Shown: positions 46,347-57,720 of the stretch, in pieces
How positions within the stretch are numbered: the stretch's first letter is position 1
How the letters are laid out: each line of letters begins with the position of its first letter
Source of the DNA: Zerene cesonia
Lineage: Eukaryota > Arthropoda > Insecta > Lepidoptera > Pieridae
Length of the DNA stretch: 64,000 bases
Reading direction: 5' to 3'
Assembly (NCBI RefSeq): GCF_012273895.1
Contig: NC_052122.1
Span: 8,804,001-8,868,000, forward strand
The notes under the pieces: model-generated
Database searches by the model: none
What the model saw: the letters and a program-made list of their open reading frames with translations, nothing else
What the model was told of the DNA's origin: nothing
Made by a program: the position numbers and the translations under genes

Positions 46347-49011
46347 GTAACGGCTCCAGCCGAGAGCTGTACCATTGAAATTCATTTGATGCACAGCGAA
46401 AAAATTTATTTGTTATTTAATTTATTTATTAATTGGAATGTTTGCGTGGTTATCCATTTTGTCGTGCGTCGCAGCTTCGAAAAATAAATTCGTGTTCTTT
46501 ACAAAATAAATGGAAAGTTTAAAAGTTACGTATAAATAAATCGAATTAAATTTAACTGATGCGTTTCCGCCGAACAATAACATATATTATTGTTGTTGGA
46601 TGCAGGCATAAACAATTGAAAAGCGATAGGTACTTAGACGCATACAAATCTAATCAGCATACAATATGCATGATTAAAGATTAGCATTTATGACTATATT
46701 TTAAAACTCATAAATCGTACTGCGATTCGTGAATTCAAATAGAGCCTACGTGGACTTGTTTATTTTATTTTTACCATAGTAACTAAGTAAAGTAACTTTG
46801 ATTACAAGTTATTAAAAACCTTTAAAATTAATGTAGAGTTGTTATAATGAATTTATTTAATTCAAAATTCCTTATCGGGTGCATAAAATATCTGAACGAT
46901 TTTAATAATATTAAGAATAATAGAACTGTAAATAAAAAGCATAAATAGTTGCATAAAACAATGGTTTTTAGTTTTAATATATTTTATAGTATTTTATACT
47001 GCGGTTATTTATTTTCAGAAACTGATTTCCTATGGATTACTACTACATTTTTATTTAATAATTGTAGTCTTTAAAAAAAATCCTCGAAGTAAATAAATAA
47101 CACATAATTCACACTTAATTAAGTGGTTAATTGAAACAAATTTCTAAATTTAAAAACTACTTGACGTGTGTAACGTTGAACTGGTCTTGTAATTATAAAA
47201 TATTAGTTCTGACTTCTGTAATTAAATTAATAATGCCTCGCTAAACTTTCAATTTCTTTAAATAGAGGCAGTATAAAAAGTAGTCACAGAAATAATGTTG
47301 CAATAGCTGAGTAGTTAATTTTTCCTTTTTAACACAATCAATTCGCTTAAATAAGAATATTTATCTTTTATGTTACCACTATGAATATGGGTAAAATGCA
47401 TTTTTTTTTTATTTAAATATATTTGCTATGCACATAGATCTTTCGATAAATCTTTCATCTAATTCTCTATGATAAATTAAAGGGACTTTATTTTTGAGCT
47501 ATAGAAAATAAATATTATTTTGTGTAATGTAGGTATATAGGTATTTAAGACAACTAAAAATAAAAAAAAAACATTTTTTACAGTAATTTTACGAATAATA
47601 TTGTAATGGTTTTCAATTTTCATGTTCTTTATTAATTTAAAATATTAATTAATCTATTATATTAATTTAATAATCAGTCAAGTATATAATCAATTACTAA
47701 AATACAGCCTACTCTAAAAATTATATTTAAAGCTATTATATGTAACGTCCTTATATAATTTCAAACTCTTTATTCTTCACTTAATAATATACGTTCATAA
47801 TACACATAGCTATTTATGTAAGGTTAAAATGTATGACATAAAAAGTAATTAAATTATTTATTCAAAAAACTAGTCGTCCTGGGTATCATTCCATATTCAA
47901 AATGGGCCCGAATACAACCCGAAAGGTCTTGTTTTAAACAAAGAGAATCACGTCAATAACCTACGGAATTACGGAGTAACCAAAATAATAAAAAAGCAGC
48001 CGAATTGACAATATCCTTCGTTTTTGGAAACATAGCTTCAAATAATGTGAAATAATATCCAAGTTTTTATGTGATTCCAGTTGGCATATTAAATGATTAT
48101 CGTACAACAAAACTTCTACAATAATAATAAATTGTTTTATAAAGAAGTATAGCCCATACATACATCGTGTTAATACTTCACTCCAATAATAATTATAGGT
48201 GAGTATAATTATTATAATTGAAAGCGTATCATAATTTGAATGTAACAATGATAAGTACAAGAGATACAGGTAACACAATAGGATATCGCTGACAGTTCTA
48301 TTTTTATTTGTAACTTAATACCCGTGTTTCTAAAAATGGCCACCAAACTCTTAAAGAAATGTATTTAACAACAAGCTTCACTGTCAACTTGTTAACAATT
48401 AGCATATAAAAAGAATAAAACAGACCGATCAATTTATCACCCCATATCGATTTGAAACTGGCTTCGTACTATTTGCATACAAAATAGCACCATAAAATAT
48501 TTCGTTCGCCCCCATAGTAAGACAATTTTACCGTAACCCACAATTAGGTATAGTTCTTATGACGTGTACAAACTCCTTATAATTACAGAGCAGACGGTTT
48601 GCATAAATGTTGAACAATTAACGGCCTAGAGGTAATTAGGTCCTAAATAAATATGAGCTGCGAGTATCAAATAAGTCCATTTGTACATAGTGGTGCGCCG
48701 TAAGGTTTTACATTCGTTTTAATATTCTTTTCATACGACAATTGGCAATGACTGGTATAGAATAATTTGAACGTTTAACATGAATTGGAAAATTATGAGA
48801 ACGGCTTTTAAGCCTTTTCAAGAACCTGAGTTGGAATTCGAATTAGTCAATCGTCCAATATTGTCGTTGCTCTCTAATAAGAAACATAGCGTATAAATAA
48901 TTTTCTTATTAAAAATTGTGAGAAGACAATTAGTTAGAATTCATCTTTGAGGTTACATTTCATGAAAGCCCAAGACTATTTATCATTTCAAGAACTTGAA
49001 TCTACGTACAT

Positions 49012-49031
49012 TAGTAGGTACGTACCTACTA
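49012..49031. repeat. 20-bp perfect palindrome
   Basis: TAGTAGGTACGTACCTACTA is perfectly self-complementary, with no spacer, in otherwise ordinary AT-rich intron sequence. It could be a dimer-binding site or chance. Confidence 0.8.
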
Positions 49032-49965
49032 CAACAAACTACACGAAAAAAAAACATAATCGTCATAAGAAATAAAACATTACTGCGTAAGTTCAAAACC
49101 AACAAACACTATCAGCTTAATCAAATTATTATCCAAAAATCAGTACAAAGCTAGCCAATATATTGGTCATAGTCACTTATTTGTTATCCGATAAAAGTTT
49201 ATTAAATTTCATGGCTGTCGTATTAATATCGGCCTCATTATATTTATCTGTTCGTGTAGTGTGTGGTATATTGAAACAGTTAATATGTTAGGACATTATT
49301 AAAGATAATGTTGGAATGATTTGATTGCCGCGGGGCGCGAACTACTTTTGCTATCTCCGCGATAAGATGCCACCATGTGGAGGGCTCGACCCCCTGGTTC
49401 AGAGGATTATCCTCATTATTTCTTATTCTCTAGCTTCAACCGACTGCTACCTAATAGCTTTATATAGTGGGCGGTCAGTCGCCTTTCTTAGCCACCACTT
49501 CAAAAGCTTATTGGCTTATCGAATGGGATGTCTTATGATTTATAGTCTCTAATTATTTATTGAGACGAATTTTTTAGTGATCAATCTCAGAGCTTTAGAT
49601 CGGGTAATGTTATGTGATAAATATATTATAAACAGATTACGTAAAGTGATGATATTAATGATTCAATATAAACATATGTTCCGATGTTACAATAGTTGGT
49701 AATTATTTCCATCGCTCTGGATTAATGTTAAAAAGTGTATTTATTGCATCACCAAATCGCGGAATAGATGAGTCACAAGTCATTTGTTATCATCGTTGTT
49801 ATTAGGATTTATTTGTTAATGATATAAGTAATATTTTTAAATGTGTATCTTTATATATCCTATATGGTGAATGGTAATTTATAAGCTGTTTCTCATAGAA
49901 TGAAAACCATTATTATAAAAGTACGCCCTACAACCTAATTTATGCGAAACATAGGTGTCAAACAT

Positions 49966-50201
49966 CCCAGAGAATGTCGGCGTGAAATAGTGGTAGTAGC
50001 GTGTTTCATTCGAGTGGGGGAGCCAGAGGACTTTCCTTTACCTTACCCTTCCCAGTTCTTTACTTTATTCCCTCGGTCAATTCTTTCTTTATCCCTTATT
50101 CAAACAAAATTGGCTATCCATTTGCACATGCATAGAGTTCCTGCATCGCTTACCACCAAGCAACCCATCTTTGATAACTATCACTTATAAAATATAAAAA
50201 A
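49966..50201 (+). mobile_element. Metulj-like SINE (family A), diverged, in intron 1
   Basis: GTCGGCGTGAAATAGTGG, GAGTGGGGGAGCCAGAGGAC, CCTTACCCTTCCCAG, AAAATTGGCTATCCATTTGC, TCGCTTACCACCAAGC, and a decayed A-rich end. The head is missing. Confidence 0.65.
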
Positions 50202-51935
50202 CTTAATTATAATATGATTTACTTTGTAAAAACAGAATCTTGTTTAAGAAGCAAATAGTAAAACGTATATGAAATAACACAAAAAAGTTATATATCCTCT
50301 TATTCAAAATCTAAGCCAATGTCCTAACAACCTTCATATCAATTCTTATGAAATACTCAACATAATTAGTTGAATATTAAAATTTAAAATTGTTTAAAAA
50401 GAACAGTTATAAGAGTACATGTTAGTACAATTTCAGTTAGCCGATATAACCAGCACGACATTAAGTGTGTTTTTATAAATTTAAATGCAATGTTAACTCA
50501 TTGTTTAAATCGATAACGAAAATAGTATAATACAATTTACATGTTTAGCTCACAAAAGCATTAATAATTTGAGATAGCAAACAGAGACTAACTATTTTAT
50601 TTCCCTATCTACATACCGTTTCCGTTTTGGACGAAATATAACAAAAAACCTTACTTATTTAAAATTTTTTGAGAATAGATAAGCGTAATATAGATATGGA
50701 TAACTCATCACCTGTTTGAAAAAAACAATTATCGTTCCTTTTTATTCAATTTCGTTCGTAATTACATGAGTAAAGTGCTGGTGGTTGATTTATAGATTAT
50801 GTTCATTGTTCTTTATATCTGGCAGTTATTACATTTTATAGTGAAGTATTTGTTTAGTAGTTTTTTAAGTAACGTATCTTCTGGTCATTATACGAATATT
50901 AATAAGCTAGTTAGCACATTATATGCGTATTCACTTTAAACTATTTAGAATTACTGCTCGTTATCTTCGCATGGAATAAAAAGGTTTTCTTTGTATCTTA
51001 TAATACTAATACATGCATTGTAATAGTGTACAAATTTATATTCATACCAATTGAAGAACAAACCAGACGTATATTTTAATACTACGTATGAACTTCCATT
51101 GCGTACGAACCTTCCGTATCCATTAATATTATTAAAAGCTCCGATAAGTACTGCCGCAAATCGACCAAAAAGCTGACATTTTAAACAAAGAACTCACAGT
51201 AAAAAACCGTCGTAAAAATGAAAGTATAGAATTTTTGTTGTACTCGCCACGGTCCAACGTTAAAATACGAGGAACGCGACATTTTTTCCCTTCCAGGCGT
51301 ATCCCATTGCTTTCATGGTTTTTATTTAAATAGCAATTAAGAACAAGAATGGGCTGTAAATGTTTATGCAGAGTTGTGTCGTAGGTTTAAGAGCACGGTC
51401 CCACTAAAGCTCTACAATTTACTCTAAATAAACTAACTTTAATACTCTTATTTACGCACGATTCTGGATACGTATATGTGTTGGGTTGGTTGTTTCGACT
51501 ATTTTAAGAAGTGATTTTGATGAAGACGTTGATACTATATCTGCGGTATTTCTGTATCGCTTTTTCACAACCATTATCTGTTATCTAGTAGCTATTAATA
51601 GTACAGGATAAAAGACAGTTAAAATATTTGATTCGCATGTGAATGCGCTTCTCTATATTTAGAAATTTAATAATTTGCACTTATATTTAATGTCAAACCT
51701 GATCAGTGATCTGAAATACGACTTATATCTAAATCAATATTAATCATAACCTTACAACTGTAATTTGTTACAAAAAAGATGCCCACTTAGGAGATATTGT
51801 TAAATATTGCTATATTCAATGTATGTTTATACAAATTGAAGCGTCTAAAATAAATAACATTTGTACAGTTAAAGTAAAGCTTACAAACAGTATTTGTACA
51901 CAAATGAGGTGGAACATACAAGTTAGTTATTTAGG
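50202..51935. other. AT-rich intron DNA
   Basis: Nothing recognised. Confidence 0.5.
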
Positions 51936-52009
51936 TCACACTCGCACTGAGTGTGAAACTTTCGGTCGTGGTACTCATGAATACTCGAGACCTGAGGTCT
52001 CGAGTATTC
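51936..52009. repeat. Two tandem hairpins
   Basis: Hairpin 1: TCACACTC (51936-51943) pairs perfectly with GAGTGTGA (51949-51956) across five bases. Hairpin 2: GAATACTCGAGACCT (51979-51993) pairs perfectly over 15 bases with AGGTCTCGAGTATTC (51995-52009) around a single central base. They lie 22 bases apart. No repeat family is recognised. They could be protein-binding dyads or a foldback scar. The one-base loop argues against a microRNA precursor. Confidence 0.75.
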
Positions 52010-53019
52010 TGATCTCTCTGTCTACTGATTAAAATTCCCTCCCTCCTTCCTTAGGTACAATATTGAGATGCCATTAGTTTCACCTCCCGAAGACATTATA
52101 TCCGAGTTTGTTACTGAGAGAACAAGCTGTATTTTCACAATTTTGTGAAATGTTACATTTATTGATTACCTTATATTTGAATTGATATAAATTAGGCAGA
52201 TATGTTAAAAGAAGTACGATAACCTTGATAATTATAAAATCATAAAATCGTGTTCACTATTTTGAATAAGAGATTAACATTTACTAATATAGCACACAAC
52301 TATTACGTATTATCTTCATAACGTCTGATAAAAAAATTCTTATTAACCTGTAATCCTAACCACTCCAACTGCCACACTTAAAATTAACAAAGGAAAAAAT
52401 TCATGGACATAACCTCGTTCCAGGCTGGTCGCAAACTCAACAGCTCGGGTCTCAAAAGAGAACAAAACACAGCACCATTCATTTAACTTCATAATGAGCC
52501 ATGAACAATCTTCATCATTTCTGCAGTTTGCACTGCGACGGAGACCTGACCCCTTTTTGCTCGTACCTACGCGCAATTTAACGTTCCATACTTACCTTTT
52601 CGATTCACAAATAAAGAATAATAAAGACGTAATTAAGTAAACTCCAGCCACTATTGTTCTTCAAGTCAGTTTGTTTTACAAACGTAATGTGATATTTTTT
52701 ATAAGCTTAAATACGATATATTTTAATTTAAAAATTCCAGTCGTTCATGATTGGATTAAAGCATTATAGTTATACAATAATTCCGAACGCGAAAGAGGGT
52801 CAATAATCCGCGTGTCGAGTAATAAGTTTTAATGTCTAGCTACTTTTTTTCTATCGGACTCGTATATTGCATGTGTTATTGAATTTCTACATACTTTATG
52901 CGCGAGTTCTTAAGCACAAAAAATGTTGACGGAAAATTTTTAATAACGAAACTTTATCATGCATGCTAAGATGACGTGGTTTGGTATTATAGTGTCGGAA
53001 TAAAAAAAAAAGTTGTCAA

Positions 53020-54480
53020 AAGTTAATTAACACCAGATCAAAATAAAAGAGGAATAATTTTCGCACACGGGACATCGATTTTTAGTCGAGCGTGAAATTT
53101 GACCGAGATGGCCAAACCGACACCTGGCGTTATACATGATGCCGATAAACACATTAAAATTATCCTCAAGCGAGCCACAACCCCTAATCAGATAGGCGAA
53201 GCGATTCTGAGAAACTTTAATTAATTTCTCCGAAATCATGGGAGTCGTTCATGACGATAAGCATTATTTTATTCACTGGTTACGGTGGCGTAAGCGTATG
53301 AGCGTAGTAACCGGATTTGTGTGGCTGTGTTCGTGAGTGAAAGAGATAACGAACGCCATCTATTGTAATATCATCACGCAACAATGAGAGACTTAGAGAG
53401 TCATGTTTGTTGGCAGAAATCATTTTGCTATCGCAGAGGAATGTCGAATTTGATTGCGTCATACTTGAGGTGAGCTTCACTTCAGCCGTACTGAATTGTT
53501 CACAGTATCTAAATTGCCGCTGGGGAAGGATCTGAGTATCTAAATTACTCGTGTTTGACAATTAGTAGCGTTGTATCGCCCACAAGCGAAACGTATGAGG
53601 TGCACACATACTATAACTGTCACTTGTCACCTCATCACGCCGCAGAATTTTCGAGAAATCGGCGCTTAGTTACATTAATGCTCTACACGACATGTCAACA
53701 CATCCATCGGTGCGCAGGCGATTCCGGTGAAATTAGAAGACCTACGTATTCAAAAACATCAAAGATACGTCCAAATCAAACGTTTATCATATACAGGTTG
53801 TAATGATTATATCTTAGATATAACTTATCAACTGGTTCATTGTATTTGCCGCATATCAGTCGGTATTGTTACAAGTGATTGCGACTTCAAAAGAAAAATA
53901 ATTACCCGATTATTAGCTTTGTCGGCTACTTATTACGTATTGCGAATACGGGGTGGTTCTTTTAATTAACTTATATAAGCTTCTTATGGAATCCGCAATA
54001 AAATAATTAAGTGTCACACTTATGCGTCCATAAGAAAGAAACGTGGAGTTATTCCACTGCTGAATAATGTGAATATCATATGGAAACTAGGTTCCTTTTA
54101 TTGCTGTACATTAAAGAGTTAAAAGAGGCTAAATGTAGATTCCACAACCGTGTGTTTGGTTTGGAATTCGCAGTTATTTTAGTAATAGTGGTCGATTAGT
54201 AGGTAACGACAGGGAGTAATAAAGGATCGTTCGGGAACAGCACGGGATGTTTTGAATTGGCAGCGCTTTAATGGCGCCAATATTCGATAATTCAATATAC
54301 GATCGCATTATGCGATTTGAACATGTGTAGGGCTATCGAGTTTTATGACGTTAATGATAAATTCGGATTGGGTACGGGACCGTAACGCTGCAGATGACCA
54401 CGATTGCCTAGATACGTAATTTTAGGCGTCCTAACGATGAAATATAGGGATTTGTCTTCGTAATTGATTAGGTATATAAT
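53020..54480. promoter_or_regulatory. Candidate intronic regulatory block
   Basis: Unique, higher-complexity sequence without recognised repeats, most distinct at 53030-53760 and 54180-54440. It contains the minus-strand CTCF-core-like word TAGATGGCGT at 53354-53363. Several short open frames cross both strands but none shows a domain. Enhancer function is inferred from composition and intronic position. Confidence 0.35.
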
Positions 54481-54770
54481 TGAAAATTAATCTTTGTACC
54501 ATATCTTGGACTAATTATCGAAACTGATGTTATTTCGCGAATTATCGGAATAACACGTTTGTTTAATTACACTACGTTTTAAATATCTTTGATCATTTTG
54601 TATGTTGTTATTTAGGAACATACTGTGTTTATCGGTGTGAAATGATAAACTGATATTAATGTAATAACTTTAATGTACTCTTTGAAACCTCAGTAGTTGT
54701 TCAAATTCGAAAATAAATCCAATTAATTGGTACTTACTAAAGCATAGTTGAATCACACGGGTATATAATT

Positions 54771-54939
54771 CTAGCGGTCCGCCCCGGCTTCGCCCGTGGT
54801 ATATAAATAGTCTATAACATTACTCAATTAATGGGCTATCTAACACTAAAAGAATTTTTCAAATCGGATGTAGTTCCTGAGATTAGTGCGTTCAAAGAAA
54901 CAAACGAACAAACTCTCCAGCTTTATGTATTAGTACAGA
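54771..54939 (-). mobile_element. Helitron-like element, minus strand, 169 bp
   Basis: The plus strand opens CTAGCGGTCCGCCCCGGCTT and CGCCCGTGG and continues TATTACTCAATTAATGGGCT-like text, AAAGAATTTTTCAAATCGGA, GTTCCTGAGATTAGTGCGTT and TTAGTACAGA before a T. In the minus orientation this is TC...CTAG. The GGGCGAAGCCGGGGCGG part can form a subterminal GC hairpin. The family is very common in Lepidoptera. Confidence 0.6.
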
Positions 54940-55169
54940 TTATTGAATAAGTATTTGCTATATTGTAAATAAACTTTGTTGTTACCTTTGAAGTATTTCG
55001 CTATAGTTTTATCCTTTTTAATTTTTGCTAAGGCATCGACTTTGTGCTATAAGGTAAAGATTTTTTAAGTGAGAGTAGGCAAAGAAATTTAGTAGGTCGC
55101 CTGCTGGTAACCGACCAGCACCGCTCGCAAATGGATTGCCAACATATATTTATTTATTTCCGTTTTGGA
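54940..55169. other. Short spacer
   Basis: AT-rich. GGTCGCCTGCTGGTAACCGA near 55094 may be a SINE scrap. Confidence 0.3.
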
Positions 55170-55362
55170 TGTTGGAGTCTAGCACGCTTTAGCACGAATT
55201 GGGCCAGCTCGGAACGAAGGTACACCCCCACAAAAGATCGTGAAGTAATCATATGTGAATGCCAATGCCTTTCTTTCGGTGAGTGGGCGAGTTGTAGACC
55301 CGTATCCCTTTCCTTACCCTTTCCAGTCCTTTCCTCTATACCCTCAATCAATCCTTTCCTAA
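55170..55362 (+). mobile_element. Metulj-like SINE (family A), 5' half
   Basis: GTTGGAGTCTAGCACGCTTT, GCACGAATTGGGCCAGCTCG, CACAAAAGATCGTGAAGTAA, TTCGGTGAGTGGGCGAG, CCTTACCCTTTCCAGTCC. The 3' half is absent. Confidence 0.65.
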
Positions 55363-55398
55363 AATAAACAAGGATAATTTTAATTACTATATTAAACA

Positions 55399-55595
55399 CT
55401 AGCTGCTCCCCGCGGTTTAACCCGCGTAAGTCCGTATCTCGTAGGAATATCGGGATAAAAATTTGCCTATATGTTATTCCAGTTATCCAGCTGTCTACGT
55501 ACCAAATTTCATTGCAATCGGTTCAGTAGTTTTTGGGTGAAAGAGCAACAAACACACACATATCCTTACAAACTTTCGCATTTATATTAGTAGGA
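55399..55595 (-). mobile_element. Helitron-like element, minus strand, 197 bp
   Basis: The plus strand runs from CTAGCTGCTCCCCGCGG (preceded by A) to ATATTAGTAGGA (followed by T). In the minus orientation this is TCCTACTAATAT...CAGCTAG inserted between A and T. The subterminal hairpin CGCGG-GTTAAA-CCGCG is intact. Its interior matches 63380-63566 closely, so it looks recent. Confidence 0.7.
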
Positions 55596-57359
55596 TTATA
55601 GTATAGTACAGTATGATATGATTTTACATAATTACACACAAAGAGCGACGACTAAATTAAAATCAATTCAGTCAGGTCAAGTAAAATAGCGACGTTATTA
55701 TTAGATTTACTCAAACACATGTTATGCTGAAAGCCGATAAATCTCTCAATGCAAAACAACTTCATTAAACGAACATACAATGAGTTAAAACTGTTGTGTG
55801 TAATATACATAATTGATATGTATTAGGAAAGGAAAAATACAAAGCAATATTATAACCTAGCCTAAATGAAATATAATCGGTACAAATTATTCACTGATAA
55901 TTCTAAAAAGTATACATTTAATAATAAATGTGCTCAATGTTTTTCCTTTTTATACTTTATTTAAATATTATTGATGTAAAGGCTATTCAAATTAGTTTAT
56001 CAATTTTATAAAATTAATTGATTCACTTTAACAGAGATACTCTTATGCCCTATAGAGTCTGTATTGCACATAATTTAATTTTATTTAAATATGAAACGTT
56101 ATTAAAAGGATACAAACCAATATCCCAAAGCACTCGTAAAAGTTTCAAAAACACCAGATTTGATTGACCGAATCTAAAGTTTCGGATTGTTGCCATCTCA
56201 ATTTTATGAATGAGCTGTTTGAATGAAACACAATTATAACGCTGTTTCGCTTGAGATGACCATAATATACGTATCAATGGTTTTATGATATATATTTTTA
56301 AACACGACTTAGGTATTTCATGCAACAGCATTCTGCGGTTAAAATAAACAAAATATAATTAAAATAAAATCACATCATTTAGGCGTGACTTTTTAGTAAA
56401 ACTTAATCATCCAATAAAGTATTAGGTACACTATTATGTGAAATGTAGCTTGTTACTCGTGAAATGTCTATAGTTTTCAATTTGAGCACATTTTGAAATG
56501 TTTGTTTGCTATACAATAATAATTAATAGAATATTCGTCAGTTCGAAACTTCAGCCCCTATTATCTTGAAGTACGTACAAATCTTAAACATACTAAATGT
56601 ATCATAATCAACACTGCTAATATCTGGATAGTTAGTGCCGGAACGATCTCGTCAAAAATCAACATTTAGGAGATTAGATAAAATATTCAAACGCATGAAA
56701 CACATTTTTTGTAAATATTCCGTACCGATATTAATTGCATTTCAATTTGCTATAAATTAGATATATAGAAAAACAGTTACTTTTTATTGAGTAAGGACGA
56801 AACATCGTTACAATTTAATTATTATGTTTGTGCCTACAATACATATGTTGCCATATTTTATAACAAAAAGGGCATTTACGAACAAATATTCTTTGAGACA
56901 AAAAAGCAGCTGTTCTACCCAGATATATTGTTTATAGATTACAGTTCGGTACCAATTTTTTATTCTGATAATTTGTCTGAAAAAATTGAGACGATAAAAT
57001 AAATTCCGATTTGAATTTTTTGAAAGTTAAAAGACAGCCAAATTTTTAACACATGCAATCGGTTGTTAGTTGTGACATTCAAATCCAGATTTTTGAAATC
57101 TCCGTCTTTTGGACACTTCTTACCTTAATCGGACCCGTATATAATTCGATGTTTCCTATAAATAGCGGTGAACGCCCCATTAAAGTAACTATGCATTTCA
57201 ACTTGACACTTAAAATTAAATCTGTCTAAGTCGTTATACATGCTTTCCTTTGAATTGATTTTTCACCGAGCAAAGCTCAGCTATCAAGATACACCCTGCA
57301 TTATGCATGTATAAAACCATTACAACGCATTTATCGTTTTAGTGCTGTGGCATATTTAT
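55596..57359. other. AT-rich intron DNA
   Basis: No repeat or gene recognised. Minus-strand 56050-56331 and plus-strand 56787-57002 open frames show no domain. Confidence 0.45.
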
Positions 57360-57720
57360 AAGTTGACCGGTATCCTTCCTATATTTCACTGTTCCCTAAA
57401 TCGACCTTAATTAGGGAAGGTGTGAATTCCACCAAAGGTATTATGCGTCCGGGGGTGGGCCAATTTAACTTATCACCGTGGATATCTTTAGGAAGGATTC
57501 GGGCGGGTAATAATCGCTTGACGCACCATGTAATTGTCCAATTAAATACACAATTTTATGTAAATAACGCGAGATGATTACACCAGAATAACAGCCGTTT
57601 TGAATTTTACAATAACACATTGTTTGAAAGGTGTTTCGGCCGAGTCACTGACCTGTGTGAATCCGATGAAAGTTCGAATTAAGTTCCACATTGATCGCAT
57701 GTTTCTAACGTCGATGTTTC
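57360..57720. promoter_or_regulatory. Candidate intronic enhancer with T-box-like sites
   Basis: Unique, less AT-rich sequence. It contains AGGTGTGAA at 57418-57426, an exact T-box half-site, a related AAGGTGTTTC near 57629, and several ATTA homeodomain-type cores. Motif matches of this length are common, so function is only suggested. Confidence 0.3.

Noticed and set aside
46347..46487. Extension of exon 1 reading frame beyond Gln14
   Set aside because: A good donor GTAACG follows the 14th codon and the downstream residues look like translated AT-rich intron, while the splice to exon 2 is in phase.
51979..52009. MicroRNA precursor
   Set aside because: The stem is only 15 bp with a one-base loop, too short and tight for a pre-miRNA hairpin.
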